NCBI RefSeq assembly: GCF_018812025.1
Contig: NC_063062.1
Span: 2,392,754 to 2,456,753 of the forward strand
DNA length: 64,000 nucleotides
Origin: Megalobrama amblycephala
Lineage: Eukaryota; Chordata; Actinopteri; Cypriniformes; Xenocyprididae
Reading direction: 5' to 3'
The number at the start of each line of letters is the position of its first letter. Positions within the stretch are counted from its first letter, which is position 1. Position numbers and translations under genes: made by a program. The notes beneath the pieces are model-generated. The model ran no database searches and had not been told where the DNA came from. It worked only from the letters and a program-made list of their open reading frames with translations. Positions 58,780 through 64,000 of this stretch are shown here, piece by piece.

Positions 58780-60574
58780 TGTAAGGACTTAGCCTATTTA
58801 TTAGCTCAATTTAATTGTTACAGGGAATAAGAATTGAATCAACTGTAAATGATTCACTGTAAATGATTCAGAATTAATATTTAACACTTCATCAATTATT
58901 CGTCCAGCGAAAATTGAGGTTAGAGTATTTTACCAATTCTGGATAAAATATTATTCTGCGGCCAACAGTAACAATATTTTATTATGATTATTGTTATTAT
59001 TGTAATTATTATATTATAAGCAAGAGGTAACTTGATCTTTGAGTTTAAGACAGTAATTTGATACACAGCACAAGAAACTCGTATATGTGAAAATCAAAAC
59101 AAGATTTATTGACTACTTCTAATGATTACAGGAAACTAAGGCTAAACACACACACACACACACATACATACATGCACACACATTCGCGGAGTTGATGAGT
59201 TATGAAAAGTCCCAAGTTCAGTGCTAACTTAACTCATAACCTGAGGAAAATCACAAAAGCAGAGCTTTGGCTTGATTCTTTAGGTTTAAAGGAGTTTCAC
59301 CAGTTTCCAGCAAGAGAGAGAGAAGTTTGCTTGTACCTGCGTTTGCTGTGACAGCTGAGGTACACAGCGGAGGTGTACAGCGGAATCCTGTTCTGGATTG
59401 GCTGTCTTTCAGGTGACGTCTTCTCGGGAAAGCCCTGTGGGTTGCGCGGAAGCTTTGAAGGATGCTGCTGGCTGATCGTCTGGCTTGAGCGGCTCTCTTC
59501 TTGGGAGACTTTGGTCAGATATTTCACGAAGTGTTTTGGAGTCTGGATGTGACGGCTGTTGAATGATCAGCGGCGCGGCTCGTGGTTGAAGTCGGGTGTT
59601 CGATGGAAAATCAGCCCCGGTCAATCAGTTATCAATGACCCATGCGACTTTTCCGCCGTGGTCAAAGTAGCGGTGCTTCAGTCCGGCTTCTGACCGATTT
59701 CGAGCGATTTCTGACCGACTTCGGACTGACTTCGGACTTCCAGCTTCTGACATTAGCTTGTTCGGACAGCATAGTTTTAAGGGAGCGATCCTCCAATGAG
59801 ACGTTGCTACGGAGATTAGACACGCCTCGTCTATTGTCTATTGATCACATCGCGTGATATCTGCAGAACATTCTCCTGTTTTATTAACAACTTTATAAAG
59901 TTTCTTAATATTTTCCTGATACTGAATTTCAATGTTTCATTCACACAGAATTACACAGAATTATAAATTCTGCATTTAGAACTCAAACATGACACACTTC
60001 TTACACACATATTACTAGACTGACCTAATTAAAACAATGATTACAATAATGCATTTGAAGAAAACCCACATATTGAATACATTGAATAGACATGTTAGTA
60101 ATTACATCATGGCATGTATTATTCTGTATATAGTTAATACTTTAAGTAATCGACAATTGTCCCTTTTGAGATTCAAGATTGAGTCCTTAAGCATAGTTTA
60201 AACTTTGACCGGAGTCACGAGTGACCGGGTCACGATGGACGGTCAACACAAGGGATGTATTGATAGGACAGATTCGTCTTTAAATCCGTTGATGGGTATT
60301 TTCCTGTTCCGTCCGATAATACAAGAGGGTTTTGTGAGAGAATCAATAGATTTAATGTGATCAAATCCACGTGATGGGTTCTGATTAGTTTATTGCTGAT
60401 GAGCTAAGAAGTCCTTTAGACAGAGTCCTTTGTTAAAAGAAGTCACGTCATCACTTCTGTTAAGGCTAGGCGTTTCCTGTCAGGAAATGGATCTTTTGGA
60501 CCAAATGAAGCTTTGTTCAATCATGTTGTTCATTGATAAAGTCATTGGTAAGTTCTGTCGAGCAATGCCCTACA
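58780..60574 (-). repeat. ERV2 5' LTR (1795 bp)
   Basis: Nearly identical to 45349-47147. Differences seen by eye include A/G at 45913 versus 59345, G/T in GCTGAGCGTC versus GCTGATCGTC, GGGAGGT versus GGGATGT, GTGAAAG versus GTGAGAG, and a CA tract shorter by two units. Confidence 0.95.
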
Positions 60575-63500
60575 TCAAGATAACCAGCTACACACAGGAT
60601 CAGGCCCCGATTAACCAGCGGGTGTGGGTGGAGTTAACCTTTGGTGAAATGAAGATAGTTCACCCTCTCTATGTTGTTGGTTTTGACACAGAACAACTTC
60701 TTATTGGCCAGGATTTGTTGAATAGGCTCACACCACTAATTGACTATCACAGCTGTCAATTGTGGGCATAAGCTAGAATCCCACGACCCATTGAGGAGAC
60801 TAGTTCTGGTCAGAAGCTATGCAATGCAGTGGAGGTAGAAAGGACATGTGACTCTAGACAGCTGACAGTGAAGGAAGCCCACCTGAATGAAGAGGCACCC
60901 GCTGTGAGGGAAATGCAAATCATTAGCCCCCAGTCAGCAGACATGGCTCATGAGAACAAGATCCCCCTAGAGCTGTTAGAGAAGAAACATGCATTTCTGT
61001 GTGCCCTGGAACCTCTTAACACCCAGTTGTATAATCCACAGGTGGTGGGGGGCATACATGTTAATGAAGTACTGGTTGAGGATGCTGTAATCGCACTCTG
61101 GTCAGAGAATTCAGCCATAAATCAGGAACTGTATCAACTGTTACAGGAAAAGCCTTGCAAAATTCCTATGGTTGAAAAGAAGCAAAAATTCTGGCTTGCT
61201 GGTGGCTCCCAGAAAACAGTTAAAAGTGTTGGAGTTTGCTCTGTCTCCCTTGAGATTGGCCACAAAAATTTCAAGCACTATATGCTTGTGTTACCTGACC
61301 TGACACACTCAGTATACATTGGTTCTGATGTGTTAGTGAGACTAGGGGTGCAGTTAGACACAGTCCACAATGTGCTGTGGTCCAGAGCAGATATTGGCTT
61401 TAACATATTATCTTGTGATGCTAATAACATGCGTTCTGGCCAGACAGTTCCCCAAGCATGTCAGGTTATGAATGAGTTTGACACAGTGGTCCCTGCCCAA
61501 ACTGCAGAGGTCCCAGTCAGACTAGTCATAAAAAGGGGTCAAGAAATGAACCAGACAGTACTAGCCTTTTTCCAGCCCTCTGCTCAGTTTTGCAGTTTGG
61601 GACTTACAATATGTGGTAACCCACAGCTTGAATTGTACAACCGCTCAACTTACCTACTTGTACAAAATTTCACCAGAGGAAGTATTCGCATTCCTCCACA
61701 TACTCCTCTAGGATACCTGATTGATAGCTCCTTTCATGATTTTGAATTAACTATTCCTGTCATAGGAGAGCTTCCCGACTTGCCTATAGAGAGAGACAAC
61801 TGTGAGCAAGTGTATCTCACCTACCCTACCAAGATGATTTCCATCATAACCCTCCCAGGTGTGTCTGAGGAAGTCATCTGTAGAATACAGAGATTCAGCG
61901 TCAGGAATTAAGACAGGTGTTTTATGAGCACAAGGAAATCTTTTCTAAGGATTCCTATGATTGTGGAGTTACAGATGTCCATACTGTCCATATTCCCACA
62001 GATCCAAATGCACCGCCTACCTTTGTGCGGCAATACAGAATTCCACTCACTGCTTTTGACTCCATTCAGGAAATTATTGATTCCCTGTTAGAGAAAAAGA
62101 TCATACGTGAATGCAATTCCACCTACAATTCTCCAGTTTGGCCTGTTTTAAAGCCAAGTGGAAAGTGGCGTTTAACTGTTGATTACCGGCAACTCAACAA
62201 ACAGGTTCCCCTGTCACGTTGGCCTATGATACATCTTGACCAAGAGTTAGCAAAGGTTACTACAGCTAAATATTTCTCCACAGTTGACGTTGCAAATGGA
62301 TTCTGGACAATGAAGGTAGACCCAGCAGATCAGTATAAGCTAGCATTTTCTTTTGGAGGTAGACAGTTCACCTGGAACAGGTGCCCATTTGGCTATTCAA
62401 ACTCTCCTGCAGAGTTTAATATATTTCTACACAAGGCAATGGGTGATGCAGCTACGTGTGGAAACCTGATCTATGTTGATGATATCCTTATGCGTAGCCA
62501 GACATGGTCAGACCATCTAACTGAGATACGACATGTTCTCACCCAGCTCATTGAGGCAGGTGCTAAATTGTCATTATCCAAAGGACAGTGGTGTAGAACA
62601 AAAGTGGAGTACGTAGGACTGACTGTTGGTCCTGAAGGTATTCAACCTCAGTCTAGTAGAATAGAAGCAGTAAAGAATATTAAACCTCCCACAAATATCT
62701 CTGAACTGCGTAGCTTCCTGGGAGTATGCAATTATTCCCGTCAGTTTATAGAAGATTATGCAGATATCGCCAGACCACTGCATGAACTGCTACAGAAAGG
62801 TAGAGAATTTAGCTGGGAGGAAAGTCAGGCACAGGCTATGAAAGAACTGAAGGACAGGTTGTGCACGGCCCCATGCCTAGCCTATCCTGACAAAGACAAA
62901 GAGTTTTTCCTTCAGGCTGATTTTTCAGAGCACTGCCTCAGTGCAGCACTCTCCCAAAAGCACGACCAGGATAAGCGGGTTGTAGCCTATGCTAGTAGGG
63001 CACTGAGTAGTGTAGAGATTAAGTTCTCAGACTGTGAGAAAGCCTTACTTTCTACAGTGTGGGCAATTGAACACTTTTGTAGCTATATTGGGGGTCAGAA
63101 AGTCATTGTTGAGACATGTCATCAACCTGTCCAGTTCCTCAATAGCCAAAGACTCAGGGAAGGTAGAGTTTCAAACAGTCGCATTGCCACATGGATGATG
63201 GCCTTGCAAGGATATGAGGTGGAGGTGAGATATGCACAGAACAATAAAATGGCATTAGGCCATGGACTAGCTATGTGCCAGCATTGCGTTGATGGAGAAT
63301 ACACTCAAGAAGCCAACACAGTAATCACCACACCCTCACTGACATCAAGCCATCACTACTATGATGAAAATGTCTGTGCAGGCCTTCCTAAGGCCTACAT
63401 TGCATTGATGGGTATCACCATGAACAACACATACAGGCTGGAGTAGGATTAGTCTGGGAGGCTGACACCCCCTGTGGTGCACAGCAGTTCTGTTTAGGCC

Positions 63501-63681
63501 CTAAATCTAGTCAGTATGCAGAAATCGCCGCTGCACTCATAACTTTGCAACAAGCAGCAAAGTATGGGATCAGAGATTTGGTAATCTGTTCTGATTCAAA
63601 CTATGCCAGGCACAGCTTTGTTTCTAACCTCCCTCATTGGAAACAGAATAGCATGAAAAATGCCAGAGGAAAGGAAGTTAA
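60575..63681 (+). pseudogene. pol: ERV1 pol, remainder (protease end, RT, RNase H start), broken
   Basis: Resumes the ERV1 pol frame after ERV2. Breaks: in-frame TAA at 60769-60771; frameshift at about 61875-61895; frameshift at about 63400-63410; then truncation by a DNA element at 63678. Segments: protease C-terminus (EQLLIGQDLLNRL), the ~350-residue pre-RT region (60772-61880), RT with fingers, RLTVDYRQLNK, FSTVDVANGFW, and catalytic YVDD at 62472-62483, the connection (GVCNYSRQFI, FSDCEKALLSTVWAIE) and the start of RNase H ([19 protein letters not shown]). The RT core is complete here, unlike ERV2. Integrase and env, if present, lie outside the window. Confidence 0.9.
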
Positions 63682-64000
63682 CCCTCTGGAGTCTGAGGCT
63701 GATTTGGGGCCTGGAGAAGTTTTGACATGCCCTGACATTTGTGCTTTTTTCAGTTGTTCATAAACATATTAATGACACAAGTGTCATTACACTGTATTCA
63801 GCACAAACTAGGCTACCATAATATGTGAGGAACATGTGTGTACATGTTTGTGTTTTTGAAGGAATAACGTTTATGCGTGGTTACTGAAAAAACAAAAAAC
63901 TTAAGTCACTGATATAAGGCCAATAAAAGTATATTAAATCTGTGTTCACAAGACTTTTGGGTATTGAAGGTTGTAGACTAGAGTTTTTGCTTCAAAATTA
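63678..64000. mobile_element. TTAA-flanked element entering ERV1 RNase H, runs off window
   Basis: TTAACCCTCTGGAGTCTGAG at 63678 begins a stretch nearly identical to 33313-33640 (same family). It interrupts the RNase H reading frame. The other end is outside the window. Confidence 0.85.

Larger units (their letters stand above)
45349..60574 (-). mobile_element. ERV2: complete endogenous retrovirus nested in ERV1 pol
   Basis: 15226 bp bounded by TG...CA LTR edges and the 4-bp duplication TCAA (45345-45348 and 60575-60578). On its own strand the order is 5' LTR (60574-58780), primer-binding site, 2.7-kb leader, gag, pol, env, polypurine tract, 3' LTR (47147-45349). By eye the LTRs differ by about four substitutions and a CA-repeat length change, so insertion is recent. 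Gag, pol and env are open, but pol lacks the RT core. The 4-bp duplication is like gamma- and spumaretroviruses. Confidence 0.96.

Overview
This is a nuclear genome window from a teleost fish, most likely a cyprinid. The evidence is spliced vertebrate genes with GT-AG introns, no operons, and fish-type hAT, Tc1/mariner, TTAA-target DNA elements, an L2-type LINE and endogenous retroviruses (ERVs). There is one N, at 14339.

Host genes (1-11000). The 3' part of an RNA-binding protein gene, best matched by myef2, runs on + (nine exons, 11-2799). It converges tail-to-tail with the last four coding exons of slc24a5 on - (10982 down to 4213), a K+-dependent Na+/Ca2+ exchanger of pigment cells. myef2 next to slc24a5 is the vertebrate gene order. 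The 5.6-kb slc24a5 intron (4712-10320) holds a TTAA-flanked MITE and two large minisatellites (36-bp and ~33-bp units). The N-terminal slc24a5 exons were not found.

Repeats (11000-31000). 11315-18925 is a composite array: ~410-bp tandem units, GTTGCTAGG minisatellites with embedded GTTGCTATGGTAAC palindromes, GCTAGCAT palindromic repeats, and several copies of one ~0.95-kb block. A hAT transposon with a perfect 8-bp target duplication follows (19267-22239). Next is a decayed Tc1/IS630-type element (24033-29756) split by a nearly intact L2-type LINE (25931-29664).

Nested retroviruses (about 31000-64000). One old provirus (ERV1, +) underlies this whole region and has been hit repeatedly: a TTAA-flanked element with another inside it in the LTR, a solo LTR also in the LTR, two DNA elements and a second solo LTR in the leader, a complete 15.2-kb provirus (ERV2, -) in its protease/pol gene with TSD TCAA, and a TTAA element in RNase H. 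ERV2 keeps two ~1.8-kb LTRs that are almost identical, with gag, pol and env open. Both ERVs have gag and pol in one frame separated by the same TGA CTAG sequence, which suggests stop-codon readthrough. ERV2 pol lacks the whole reverse transcriptase core through a clean in-frame deletion, although ERV1 keeps it. Gag has no CCHC knuckles and an N-terminal coiled coil. Env has a furin site followed at once by a fusion peptide, unlike typical retroviral envelopes.
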